Below are positions 52,485 to 61,224 of a stretch of DNA of 64,000 nucleotides, in pieces. Origin of the DNA: a gamma proteobacterium NOR5-3 (GTDB lineage Bacteria; Pseudomonadota; Gammaproteobacteria; Pseudomonadales; Halieaceae); contig DS999409.1 in assembly GCA_000158155.1 (NCBI GenBank), forward strand, positions 1 through 64,000, given 5' to 3'. The notes beneath the pieces are model-generated. The model did no database searches. It saw only the letters and a program-made list of their open reading frames with translations, and was not told where the DNA came from. The position numbers were made by a program, and so were the translations under genes. Positions within the stretch are counted from its first letter, which is position 1, and each line of letters opens with the position of its first letter.

Positions 52485-55400
52485 TTACTCCATTCCCAGC
52501 GCGATCATATCCATCCCCTGCGCCTTGATCTGCTTGTTCAGGGCCGGCACCCGGGTGTCCCAGACATTCTGGAGCGTGGACAGTTGCGCCTCGATGGCTT
52601 TACTGAGTTCCGCTTTCACTGCCAGGGCACCCTGAGTGGGCGCAGCATCGCCGGTTGCGACCATGCCCATGAGACTGGTCAGCTTATTGTTCAGGCGAAT
52701 GGGGAAGTTCAGCGGATCCTGACGACTTTGGTTCTTCGTCTGGTAAAGCGCTTCTTCTATGCCGGTGATGGTCTCCCCCACGTTTAGAACGTCGGCTAGC
52801 AGCGCAGAGGGTTCGTCGACGCTGTCACCATTGTTAACCAGACGTGCCTGCAGAGCATCCAGTTGCGAACGGAAGCTACGTATTTGTCCAATCTCAGTGT
52901 GCACACGGGACAGCATGTCGCGTGTTTCCAGCACAAAATCGAACTGCGCGGCAAAGTCCTGGGCTGTGGCGCTGGAGCGGGGGTCGGCCACAACCTCAAA
53001 GGGGACTGCCTGTCGTTCGCCATTCACACTGAGCTCTGCGCGATACATGCCAGGTACGGCTCGCGGTCCGGTCTTCATGTCTGACCAGAGAATGAGGCCC
53101 TCAAAGCGTTGCATGCCCGGATAGTTGAGATCCCAGATATAACGGTTCAAGCCCGCCTTGGCGGTCAACACGCGGGTGTCGGGCTTGCCGCCCGGGTCTT
53201 TTGCTGCCGCCTCATCGTCAGGACCAGGCTCTCTGGACCAGGTCCAGATAGCATCGTCATCACCCGCCTTGAAGACGGAAAGTTCAATGCTTGCATCTTC
53301 GTCCAGGTTTTCAGGGAGCGAGTAGTAAATCGCAACGCCTTCTTCGGGATTGGTGCCGGCAGGACCTTTATCACGATCCCAGCCTTTGGACAGGATTCGA
53401 TAGGAGGGTTCTGGTGTGTAAAGGTGTGCCGCCTTTTGATGCTTGGCGCTGAGCTGTCTCAGGGCACTCAGATCGTCCATGATCCAGAAGCCGCGCCCCT
53501 GAGTCGCCGCAATCAGATCACCGTCCTTGATCTGCATGTCCGTTACCGGAACGATGGGCAGATTCAGTTGAATAGGACGCCAGTCCCCGCCGTTGTTCAG
53601 CGAGTAGTAGGCGCCGCGCTCGGTGCCGGCAAACAGCAGGCCTTCGCGCTGGGGGTCAGCGCGCAGCACGCGGGTGAAATGGTCGTCGGGAAGATTGCCA
53701 CTGATGCGTTTCCAGCTCTTGCCCCAGTTGTCGGTGTAAAACAGATAGGGCTTGAAGTCGTCCATCTTGTAACGGGTGGCGGCCAGATATGCGCCTCCCT
53801 CATTGAAGGGATCGATATCAATGCTGTTGACCATGGCCCACTCGGGAAGAGCCGGGGGCGTTACGTCTTTCCAGTTCTCTCCGCCATCGCGGGTGACGTG
53901 TACTTTGCCGTCATCGCTGCCCGCCCACAGCACGCCGGCTTCGTGATGAGACTCCGTCAGTACAAATACGGTGCCATAGTACTCAACACCGGTATCGTCT
54001 TTGGTGATGGGGCCGCCAGACTTGCCCATGCGGCTTTTGTCGTTGACCGTGAGGTCCGGGCTGATTTGATCCCAGGTATAGCCCAGGTCGTCGCTACGAA
54101 ACACCGCATTTGCTGCCACAAACAACACATCCGGGTCATGCTTGGAGAAAGAAATGGGGTAGTTCCACTGGAAGCGGTACTTCACTTCTGCAGCACCCCA
54201 GCCCATAGGGTTATCCGGCCATACGTCCAGAGCGCGGCGCTCACCGGTGCGGTGATTCACCAATCGCATGAGGCCGCCGTAGGACCCGCCCACAACGACA
54301 TCCGGATCATCGGGCTTGGCAGCGATGTGTCCGCTCTCGCCGCCCGCTGTGGGGTCCCAGTCCCGCACGCCGATGGATGAGCCCATGGCCGAGCGTGAAC
54401 GGATGCGCACCGCAGAGTTGTCCTGCTGGCCGCCCAGGAGGCGGTAGGGGAAGTCATTGTCTGTCGCAACGCGGTAGAACTGCACCGTGGGTTGGTTGGC
54501 CTGCGTGGACCAGGTCTTGCCGCGGTCATAGGAGACGTTAGCACCGCCGTCATTAGATTGAATCATGCGCATGGGATCTGCGGGGTCGATCCACAGATCG
54601 TGGTTGTCACCGTGGGGCGTGTCGATTTCGCTAAAGGTCTTGCCGCCATCTTTGGAGAAGTGGAAACGCACGTTAGCAACGTACACGGCCTCTTCATCGA
54701 CAGGGTCGGCGAAGATGCGCGAGTAATACCAGGCGCGCTGGCGAAGATTGCGATTCTCGCTGGTTTTCGTCCAGGTTTTACCGCCGTCTCTGGAGCGAAA
54801 TACACCGCCGTCTTCGGCTTCGATGATCGCGTAAACGTTCTTGTTGTTGCTCGGCGATACGGTAACGCCGCTGATGCCGATGGTGCCCCGGGGCAGACCC
54901 TCGTTGCGCGTGAGCTCTTCCCAGCTATCACCGCCATCCACACTTTTATACAGCCCGGAACCCTCACCCCCGCTTTCCAGTGAGTAGGGCGTGCGTTTTA
55001 CCCGCCAGAAGCTGGCGTAGAGAATGCGAGGGTTGCTGGGATCCATGGCCAGGTCCACTGCACCGACCTCGTCGTTAACAAACAGGACCTTCTCCCAGTT
55101 TGCGCCACCATCCGTGGTGCGAAATACGCCGCGCTGCTCATTAGGTCCAAAGAGATGGCCCATGACGGCGGCGTATGCGACGTCCGGGTTGGTAGGGTGT
55201 ATGCGCACTCGTGAGATGTGCTGCGAATCTTCCAGACCAATGCGGGTCCAGGTATCGCCTGCATCGACGGATTTGTACATGCCGTCGCCGGGGGAGACGT
55301 TGCCACGAACGGTCTTCTCGCCGGTGCCCACATAGATCACATTGGGGTCCCATTCGGAGACCGCAACGGCGCCGATGGAGCCGCCAAAGTAACCGTCAGA

Positions 55401-55694
55401 GATGTTGTTCCAGGAGGTGCCACCGTTGTCCGTCATCCAGACGCCGCCACCGGTGGAGCCAAAATAATAGGTGTCCCGGTCATTGGGGATGCCCGCTACC
55501 GCAGCGGAGCGACCACCTCGGAAGGGCCCAACCTCACGCCATTCCAGAGCACGTATTTCCGCTGGGAAAGTGTCGGCATCGATGTCTGCCAGCAGATCGT
55601 TGGAGCCTAGCGCTGCGGCAATGGCGAGGCCCGCGGCGGCCAGCCCCGGGAGACTCAATGAACGAAAAAGTCGGCTGCGGTGAAGAGAGGTCAT
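52485..55694 (-). CDS. Large exported BNR/VPS10-type beta-propeller protein
   Basis: A 1069-residue exported protein. A signal peptide (LSLPGLAAAGLAIAAALGSNDLLA) is followed by many BNR/Asp-box-like units (for example MTDNGGTSW, KSVDAGDTW, RTTDGGANW, KSVDGGDSW, RSRDGGKTW), forming one or two sortilin/VPS10- or YCF48-like propellers up to about residue 770. The last 300 residues are a different, partly coiled region, beginning with a beta-sandwich-like part (YSLPENLDEDASIELSVFKAGD). Family proteins are named glycosyl hydrolase or photosystem-assembly-like, but no catalytic site is evident here, so binding or scaffolding is more likely. ATG at 55694 is supported by AGGG 8 bases upstream; a start five codons earlier is possible. 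Confidence 0.83.
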   Translation of the reverse strand: MTSLHRSRLFRSLSLPGLAAAGLAIAAALGSNDLLADIDADTFPAEIRALEWREVGPFRGGRSAAVAGIPNDRDTYYFGSTGGGVWMTDNGGTSWNNISDGYFGGSIGAVAVSEWDPNVIYVGTGEKTVRGNVSPGDGMYKSVDAGDTWTRIGLEDSQHISRVRIHPTNPDVAYAAVMGHLFGPNEQRGVFRTTDGGANWEKVLFVNDEVGAVDLAMDPSNPRILYASFWRVKRTPYSLESGGEGSGLYKSVDGGDSWEELTRNEGLPRGTIGISGVTVSPSNNKNVYAIIEAEDGGVFRSRDGGKTWTKTSENRNLRQRAWYYSRIFADPVDEEAVYVANVRFHFSKDGGKTFSEIDTPHGDNHDLWIDPADPMRMIQSNDGGANVSYDRGKTWSTQANQPTVQFYRVATDNDFPYRLLGGQQDNSAVRIRSRSAMGSSIGVRDWDPTAGGESGHIAAKPDDPDVVVGGSYGGLMRLVNHRTGERRALDVWPDNPMGWGAAEVKYRFQWNYPISFSKHDPDVLFVAANAVFRSDDLGYTWDQISPDLTVNDKSRMGKSGGPITKDDTGVEYYGTVFVLTESHHEAGVLWAGSDDGKVHVTRDGGENWKDVTPPALPEWAMVNSIDIDPFNEGGAYLAATRYKMDDFKPYLFYTDNWGKSWKRISGNLPDDHFTRVLRADPQREGLLFAGTERGAYYSLNNGGDWRPIQLNLPIVPVTDMQIKDGDLIAATQGRGFWIMDDLSALRQLSAKHQKAAHLYTPEPSYRILSKGWDRDKGPAGTNPEEGVAIYYSLPENLDEDASIELSVFKAGDDDAIWTWSREPGPDDEAAAKDPGGKPDTRVLTAKAGLNRYIWDLNYPGMQRFEGLILWSDMKTGPRAVPGMYRAELSVNGERQAVPFEVVADPRSSATAQDFAAQFDFVLETRDMLSRVHTEIGQIRSFRSQLDALQARLVNNGDSVDEPSALLADVLNVGETITGIEEALYQTKNQSRQDPLNFPIRLNNKLTSLMGMVATGDAAPTQGALAVKAELSKAIEAQLSTLQNVWDTRVPALNKQIKAQGMDMIALGME

Positions 55695-55851
55695 GGAATT
55701 CCCTGTCATCTGGTTGTGGAAGGTTTTTAATGGTCCCGAACCCTACCACAAGAGGCGGCGGAACTTTACTATGACCAGGTACTAAAAATAGTCGCGCCTT
55801 GCTGATGCCGGTTGGCTGATATGACAAGGCGAATATCTGGAGTTTCTTTAC

Positions 55852-56667
55852 ATGACAGACGCCGCCCTGAACATGGATCCACCGCTCATTGAAGAGACGC
55901 GCAATAAGGTGCGCTGGATTACCCTGGATCGGGAGAAGCAGCGTAACCCCCTGTCCCTGCTCATGCTCAATACGCTGATCGATGCGCTGGATCGCGCTGC
56001 GGTGGACCCGTCGGTGCGGGCTGTTGTGATTACTGCAAAGGGCCCGGTGTTTTCAGCGGGACATGACCTTAGAGAGATGAGCCGGAACGACGGCGAGAGC
56101 CGGGATTCTCAGATTACCCGCATGCGCGAGATTCTCGACACCTGCTCCCGCATGATGCTGGCTATTGTAAATTCTCCGAAAGCAATCATCGCCTGCGTGC
56201 AGGGCACTGCTACGGCCGCCGGATGCCAGCTTGTATCCGCCTGTGACCTTGCCATAGCTGCAGATACCGCGACGTTCTGCACCCCCGGCGTCAATATGGG
56301 CGGGTTCTGCACAACGCCTCTGGTGGGCATTGGCCGCAATGTTCACCGCAAGCATGCCATGGCGCTGGCGTTGACCGGTGATGCTGTCAGTGCCGAAGAG
56401 GCTGTGCGTTTCGGGCTGATCAATGAATGCGTGCCCGGCGAGTCCCTGGTGGATCGAACCACGGAGCTTGCAGAGCGTATTGCCGCAAAGTCTGCGCAGG
56501 GTATCCGACACGGTAAGGCCGACTTTTATCGTCAGATTGATATGCCCATCGAGGATGCCTTTGCCTACGCCAACGAAGCCATGGTCAGGGCAATGACATC
56601 AGCGGATGCGGAGGAAGGCAAGGCGGCGTTCTTCGAAAAACGTCCGCCCAACTGGGGAGATGCCTGA
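55852..56667 (+). CDS. ECHDC3-like crotonase without the usual catalytic glutamates
   Basis: A 271-residue enoyl-CoA hydratase/isomerase superfamily protein. The oxyanion-hole segments (FSAGHDLREM and the GTATAAGCQLVSACDLAIAADTATF stretch) are present. Where rat crotonase has Glu144 (GCEL) and Glu164 (QPEI), this protein has Gln (GCQL) and Gly (TPGVNMGGF). Together with the CTTPLVGIGRN segment this places it with the ECHDC3/EchA-like group, whose reaction is unsettled. It is followed 5 bases later by a CoA-binding protein gene, consistent with a shared acyl-CoA theme. The start is ATG at 55852. Confidence 0.86.
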   Translation: MTDAALNMDPPLIEETRNKVRWITLDREKQRNPLSLLMLNTLIDALDRAAVDPSVRAVVITAKGPVFSAGHDLREMSRNDGESRDSQITRMREILDTCSRMMLAIVNSPKAIIACVQGTATAAGCQLVSACDLAIAADTATFCTPGVNMGGFCTTPLVGIGRNVHRKHAMALALTGDAVSAEEAVRFGLINECVPGESLVDRTTELAERIAAKSAQGIRHGKADFYRQIDMPIEDAFAYANEAMVRAMTSADAEEGKAAFFEKRPPNWGDA

Positions 56668-56672
56668 GCCTC

Positions 56673-57101
56673 ATGCCCCTGAGTGCTGACGCAGATATTG
56701 CCGATGTCTTACGCTCGGTTAAGACCGTGGCTTTGCTGGGTGCGAGTGCTAAGCCTGCGCGACCCAGTTACTCGGTTATGCAGTTCCTGCTGAGCAAAGG
56801 CTACCTCGTGTTGCCGGTTAATCCCGGGCTCGCGGGCACTGAGTTGCTGGGGCAGCGTGTTTACGGCACGCTTGCTGATATTCCGCAGCGCGTGGATATG
56901 GTGGATGTGTTTCGTAACGCGAGTTTCCTTGGGGAGATTGTCGAGGAAGCGATTCAGTGCAAGGCGGGGATCTTATGGACGCAGCTGGACGTCGTTGATT
57001 ATGCAGCCGCGGCCCGCGCCGAAGCACAGGGTATTGCGGTAGTGATGGATCGCTGTCCGGCTATTGAGTGGCCGCGTCTGCATGCGGCGGGTTTGCTTTA
57101 G
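56673..57101 (+). CDS. CoA-binding domain protein (YccU-like)
   Basis: A 142-residue single Rossmann-type CoA-binding domain as in YccU: TVALLGASAKPARPSYSVMQFLLSKGYLVLPVNP, VYGTLADIP, VDMVDVFRNASF, GILWTQLDVV and a C-terminal VVMDRCPAIEW. These proteins resemble the CoA-binding part of succinyl-CoA synthetase but lack a catalytic domain. It is in an operon with the crotonase upstream (5 bases apart). The stop overlaps the end of the convergent P-loop gene by 4 bases. Confidence 0.9.
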   Translation: MPLSADADIADVLRSVKTVALLGASAKPARPSYSVMQFLLSKGYLVLPVNPGLAGTELLGQRVYGTLADIPQRVDMVDVFRNASFLGEIVEEAIQCKAGILWTQLDVVDYAAAARAEAQGIAVVMDRCPAIEWPRLHAAGLL

Positions 57102-57616
57102 CCGTCCTGGCTCCCGGGAGGGCCGTATGAAAGCGCATCAGTTGGCTCCGTGAGCCGGGTCTTCTTGCCCGAAAAGTGGTCGAACAGTGCCTGGTGTGCA
57201 GCTCTTGAGCAGCTGTCATCTCTGTGAGGATACGCTTTGATCCAGTCCACCAGCATCTGCAGATTGGCGTCCTGCGCTTCTTTTGAAGGGTACTTATGCG
57301 GTTCCCAGGGGCGCGCCCGAGCATGGTAGATACAGGCTTCTACGGATAGATCCAGAAAGACAAGCTCCTCGGCAAGGGGTAGTGCCAGCGCAATCAGGTC
57401 CGCGTAACAGCCCTCTATTACCCAGTCTTTATGCCGCTGCGTGAACGCGGTGATTTGAGCTTGGGAGTCCTGCAGGGGCTTTCGCTGCGGTGGCGTTGTA
57501 GCCTGCCAGGCGAGGGTATCCAGATCCAGATGGGCAAGTCCGGCGTCGGTGGACATTCGCTTTGCCAATGTCGATTTACCCGAGCCGGAGTTTCCAAAAA
57601 TCACCAATGCAGGCAT
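57098..57616 (-). CDS. P-loop kinase-like nucleotide-binding protein
   Basis: A 172-residue P-loop NTPase with Walker A GNSGSGKST (residues 8-16), followed by DLDTLAW and a strand VIEGCYADLIALALPLAEELVFLDLS that includes the Walker B position. A basic segment (HARARPWEPHKYPSKEA) resembles the LID region of shikimate- or adenylate-kinase-like small-molecule kinases. Substrate unknown. It lies downstream of mscL on the same strand (45 bases), probably in the same transcript. Confidence 0.82.
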   Translation of the reverse strand: MPALVIFGNSGSGKSTLAKRMSTDAGLAHLDLDTLAWQATTPPQRKPLQDSQAQITAFTQRHKDWVIEGCYADLIALALPLAEELVFLDLSVEACIYHARARPWEPHKYPSKEAQDANLQMLVDWIKAYPHRDDSCSRAAHQALFDHFSGKKTRLTEPTDALSYGPPGSQDG

Positions 57617-57661
57617 TGATTGAGCCCTGATTGTTTTTCCGGGTACTGCTGCGCCCGAACC

Positions 57662-58123
57662 CTAGTCGTCGCTTGCGGAAAGCTCCGAGGTGCAGTTACC
57701 GCAGCGCGTGGCTTTGATGGGGATGCTCGAGCAACAGAACTCACACTCTTTGGTCGTGGGCTCTTCTGGCGGTGCCTCTTCTTCGGCCTGTAGTTTGTTG
57801 ATGGCGCGAATGAGCAGGAAGACTGCAAAGGCGACGATAAGGAAGCTCAGCACAGCATTTAAAAAGAGGCCGTAGCTAATGGTGACCGCTCCGGCTTCCT
57901 GTGCCACGGCCAGGGTGTTGTAAGGGCCCGCGGTGGCTCCCTCTTTCAAGGTGATGAAGAGATTTGAAAAATCAACACCGCCGAGCAACAGGCCGATGGG
58001 CGGCATAATGACGTCCGCGACTAGACTTTTTACGATGGTGCCAAACGCCCCACCAATAATGATACCGACGGCCATATCGACCACGTTGCCGCGCATGGCG
58101 AATTTCTTGAATTCCTGAAGCAT
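57662..58123 (-). CDS. mscL: Large-conductance mechanosensitive channel with zinc-ribbon tail
   Basis: A 153-residue MscL, the pressure-release channel of the inner membrane. The family N-terminus ([28 protein letters not shown]), TM1, the periplasmic loop and TM2 ([19 protein letters not shown]) are all clear. After TM2 comes an acidic linker and then [18 protein letters not shown], a two-pair Cys zinc-ribbon-like end in place of the usual charged helix bundle. The same kind of tail is known in other MscL proteins. ATG at 58123 has AGGAGAG upstream; codons from 58153 are open but lack a ribosome site. Confidence 0.95.
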   Translation of the reverse strand: MLQEFKKFAMRGNVVDMAVGIIIGGAFGTIVKSLVADVIMPPIGLLLGGVDFSNLFITLKEGATAGPYNTLAVAQEAGAVTISYGLFLNAVLSFLIVAFAVFLLIRAINKLQAEEEAPPEEPTTKECEFCCSSIPIKATRCGNCTSELSASDD

Positions 58124-58243
58124 GGGATGCTCTCCTGTTATTGAAGTTTTCACCGCATTATCCGCGCAAAGACGCTCAGGCGCTATCTGTCATTGACGCC
58201 TGTGGGAAACAATAGTGACGCAGGGCAGACGCGTGATGCTGGC

Positions 58244-59719
58244 TTAGTTGCCGTCAGCCTGCGTTGAGCAAACAGCATCCGCCTCTATTTCTACCAGATA
58301 CTCCTGCCCTACCAACTCTGCGCGTACCAGGGTGTTGGCCGGCTGGATGTGTGCAAAGCGCTCACCGTGAACTCTCGCTACCGCTTCCCAATCTTCCATA
58401 TTGCGAATGAATATACGTGTGCGCACCACGTTTTCCAGGCAGCCACCCAATGATTGCAGGGCACCTTCGAGCTTATCGATAACGTAATGCGTCTGGGTGA
58501 TGGGGTCCTGTGCGCCAATGACGCGATCGTGGTGTGTGGCCGTTGTCCCGGATACATAAATAGTGTTGCCTTTGCGTACCGCCCGGGAAAAACCCGCCAG
58601 GTCCTCCCAGACCGTCCCGCTGAGTGCCAGTGTCTGGCCGTCAGACCCCGGCGTTGTCGGGTAGGGCGCGGGCAGCGTTTCGATGTGATGACTTAAGTCT
58701 CCCGAAGCGGTCAGAAACGGTGGCTTGCGGTACTCGTCTCCGCAGTCTCCGTGAATGGCGGTCAGTGTGGCCAGCGCATCTCCAATGGCGTCGCGACTCT
58801 CCTTACTCAGGCTGAAGTCCAGTAGCTGTTTGTTGTTATCGATGTGTTCGCTTTGACCCAGACGGGCACCGATAATCACTGCCCCTACGCCGGGTTGTTC
58901 CAGAATAAACCGACTGGCGATGTTCGCGACGGACACGTGGTGCTTCCGGGCTGCGTCGTTGAGCACTGCAAGCAGGCTTTGAAACCGATCCCAGCCTCCG
59001 GCCTCATCAATGTAACGCTTGTACTTCATCTGCGACCAGGTGCTCAGGCTCGACTGATCGGGCTCGGCGGTGTTGAGCCAACGCTCGGACAGAAAGCCTC
59101 CCGCAAGCGTGCCAAAGGCAAGAAGCTTGACGTTTCTTTGCTGGCAGAGCGCTAGCATGCCGTTAGCGGCGCGCTGATCCAGCAGCGAAAAGCAAACCTG
59201 GTTGGACACAATATCAATGCCGGATTCCAATACAACGCGCAGATGCGCGGTGTCGAAGTTGGTCAATCCCAGGTGAGCAATCAGCCCCTCTTCCTGCAGT
59301 TCATGCAGGTAGGCAAGGTCGTCAAGATAGCTGGGGTCGGCGTAGTTCCAGGCGTGATACTGCAACAATTGCAGCTGATCCGTTTGCAGACGATCCAGCG
59401 CGCGTTGCACCGCTTCGCGAACGGTCTCACGGCTTGCGCCGCCGGGCTTGGGGACCCACTTGGTCAGCAGCTGCGCAGACTCGCCACGGAGGTAGTTGTT
59501 TGCGAAGTGACCGGCGATTTCTTCGGATGACCCGTAGTGGTCGGCCATGTCAAAGGTAGTGAGGCCCGCTGCCATATAGGCCTGCATGCTGCGTGCGGAC
59601 CGGTCGAGATCCACCGCTTCGCCGCCTCGCTCCATGTCCGCGATTTGCCAAAGACCGGTAATAACGCGGGAGATGCGCAGATCCGGTGCCAGGTCTGTGA
59701 AAGGTTCCTGATAGCTCAT
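58244..59719 (-). CDS. Aldo/keto reductase fused to a RidA-family domain
   Basis: A 491-residue two-domain protein. Residues 1 to about 340 are an aldo/keto reductase with the complete catalytic set: Asp57 and Tyr62 (FDMADHYGSS), Lys87 (LLTKWVP) and His122 (LLQYHAWNY), plus GAVIIGAR near the cofactor site. Residues about 365-485 form a RidA/YjgF/UK114 domain (GNTIYVSGTTA, DKLEGALQSLGG, VVRTRIFI, ANTLVRAELVGQEYLVEIEADA), including the Arg that binds the carboxylate of imine intermediates. RidA proteins hydrolyse reactive enamines/imines. It starts 2 bases after the permease stop, and is last in a coupled M1 peptidase-permease-reductase run. The fusion suggests sequential handling of an imine or keto acid. 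Confidence 0.9.
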   Translation of the reverse strand: MSYQEPFTDLAPDLRISRVITGLWQIADMERGGEAVDLDRSARSMQAYMAAGLTTFDMADHYGSSEEIAGHFANNYLRGESAQLLTKWVPKPGGASRETVREAVQRALDRLQTDQLQLLQYHAWNYADPSYLDDLAYLHELQEEGLIAHLGLTNFDTAHLRVVLESGIDIVSNQVCFSLLDQRAANGMLALCQQRNVKLLAFGTLAGGFLSERWLNTAEPDQSSLSTWSQMKYKRYIDEAGGWDRFQSLLAVLNDAARKHHVSVANIASRFILEQPGVGAVIIGARLGQSEHIDNNKQLLDFSLSKESRDAIGDALATLTAIHGDCGDEYRKPPFLTASGDLSHHIETLPAPYPTTPGSDGQTLALSGTVWEDLAGFSRAVRKGNTIYVSGTTATHHDRVIGAQDPITQTHYVIDKLEGALQSLGGCLENVVRTRIFIRNMEDWEAVARVHGERFAHIQPANTLVRAELVGQEYLVEIEADAVCSTQADGN

Positions 59720-59721
59720 GC

Positions 59722-61224
59722 TTACTCCGCAGGCAGTTGCTTAAACAATTGGTTGAGATCTGTGCCACCTGCTTCGAGCTTTCTTCGCTCCAGAAAGTAA
59801 ACGGCACTGCCTATGGCCATGACCATGAGCCATATAGCGGTTGAGTGAAAGTACCAGGCGGACAAGTCAGCGGTGAGATCCTTGGCGGTGTGAATGATCA
59901 GGAACCCTGCGAGCAGCATGATACCCAGCCAGGCCAGAAACAGCTGCGAAGGCCGGTGATTGAGCACGGTAATCTGCCTGGCGAGCGCCGGATTGCGCCC
60001 CGGGAGTGTGATCACGGTGAGACACATCAGCAGAAAGTTCACCAGCATTGAGGTCACCATGATATCGATGCCAAGAAAGAAATCGCTGGCAAAGTGGCTC
60101 CCCAGGACTCCCAGGGTCGCCATAAGACCGCTCACTATGATGGCTATTTGCGGCGTATGTCGCCGGGGATGCACGGTGCCCAGCGCGCGGGGGAAAATAC
60201 CGTCTTTCGCCCAGGCAAACATCAGGCGGGACACGGCCAGCAGCATGGCAGGCAGATCATTGAGCAGCGCAATGGCCGCGCCGGCAATGATGGCCACGGC
60301 CCAGGTTCCGGGGAGCACGTAGGCGAGTAGTCCCGGCGCGGTCACATCTTTTTGCAGGGATTCCTGGGCGACAAATTGCCAGGGAACGGTGTGGTACACC
60401 GCTAGCGTGAATAAAAAGTAAAAGGAACCCACGCTGAGCATGGCAATGCCGATAGCCAGGGGGAGATTGCGGCCGGGATTCCGCGCTTCGCCCCCGGCCT
60501 GGGCGATGGAGTCAAAGCCGATAAAGCTGGAGAAGAGTATGGCGGCCGCGGCCAGAAACGTCCTCAGATCAAATGTTGACTCGGTGCCAAGCGGCATGAC
60601 GCGACCCTCGCGTGCCAACAAGCCGGCCGCAAAGTCCGTGGCATCGTGGCTAAAGCCCGCGATGACCACGATAGCGCCGAGGCTGAACATCAGAAGCATC
60701 AGGGGAATCAGGGTTCGCGCATAAAACCGCGACCCCAGAAGGTTGGTGCCCACAAAGCTCCACAGCATCGCCAGCGCCAGCCCAACTCTGACGGCTCCTG
60801 TATCCAGCAGCGCCGCGGTATCAGCCCACTGTAATGCCAGGGCAATGTCGCGAAGAAAGGGCACGATGATGTAGGCAATGACACCGATGACGATGGAGAG
60901 TCCGAACCACTGCGAGAAGCTGGCCACAAAGCCCAGATAGGGGCTCAGTCCACGACTGGCATAGAGGTAACTGCCGCCGGCGCGGGGCATGGCCGAGGCC
61001 AGAATCGCATAGGCCAGGGCAGCCAGTACTGCCGGGAGGGCGGCAAACAGAAAGGCCGGAAGCACCCAGGAGCCAATGCCCGGAACATTTCGCTGAATCA
61101 TAAAGGGCACGACGTACACCGAGGCGCCCAGCATGGAACAAATGCCCGTGGCCGCCAGAGTGCCCAGGCCAAGCTCCCGTCGAAGACCTGCCTGAAGCTG
61201 CGAACCCGCGTCTGACTGGGTCAT
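59722..61224 (-). CDS. APC-family amino acid permease
   Basis: A 500-residue membrane protein with about 12-14 hydrophobic segments of the APC superfamily: ELGLGTLAATGICSMLGASVYVVPF at TM1, the AGGSYLYASRGLSPYLGF loop, a FIGFDSIAQAGGEARNPGRNLPLAIG helix (the conserved family motif) and RLMFAWAKDGIFPRALGTVHPRRHTP. It should import amino acids or small amines. It overlaps the M1 peptidase stop by 4 bases (ATGA) and precedes the reductase-RidA gene by 2 bases, so the three are probably made together. Confidence 0.92.
   Translation of the reverse strand: MTQSDAGSQLQAGLRRELGLGTLAATGICSMLGASVYVVPFMIQRNVPGIGSWVLPAFLFAALPAVLAALAYAILASAMPRAGGSYLYASRGLSPYLGFVASFSQWFGLSIVIGVIAYIIVPFLRDIALALQWADTAALLDTGAVRVGLALAMLWSFVGTNLLGSRFYARTLIPLMLLMFSLGAIVVIAGFSHDATDFAAGLLAREGRVMPLGTESTFDLRTFLAAAAILFSSFIGFDSIAQAGGEARNPGRNLPLAIGIAMLSVGSFYFLFTLAVYHTVPWQFVAQESLQKDVTAPGLLAYVLPGTWAVAIIAGAAIALLNDLPAMLLAVSRLMFAWAKDGIFPRALGTVHPRRHTPQIAIIVSGLMATLGVLGSHFASDFFLGIDIMVTSMLVNFLLMCLTVITLPGRNPALARQITVLNHRPSQLFLAWLGIMLLAGFLIIHTAKDLTADLSAWYFHSTAIWLMVMAIGSAVYFLERRKLEAGGTDLNQLFKQLPAE

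Noticed and set aside
53109-54380. A 423-codon open frame antisense to the BNR protein
   Set aside because: It arises from the codon use of the true gene on the opposite strand. It has no recognisable domain, and the BNR protein reads clearly.
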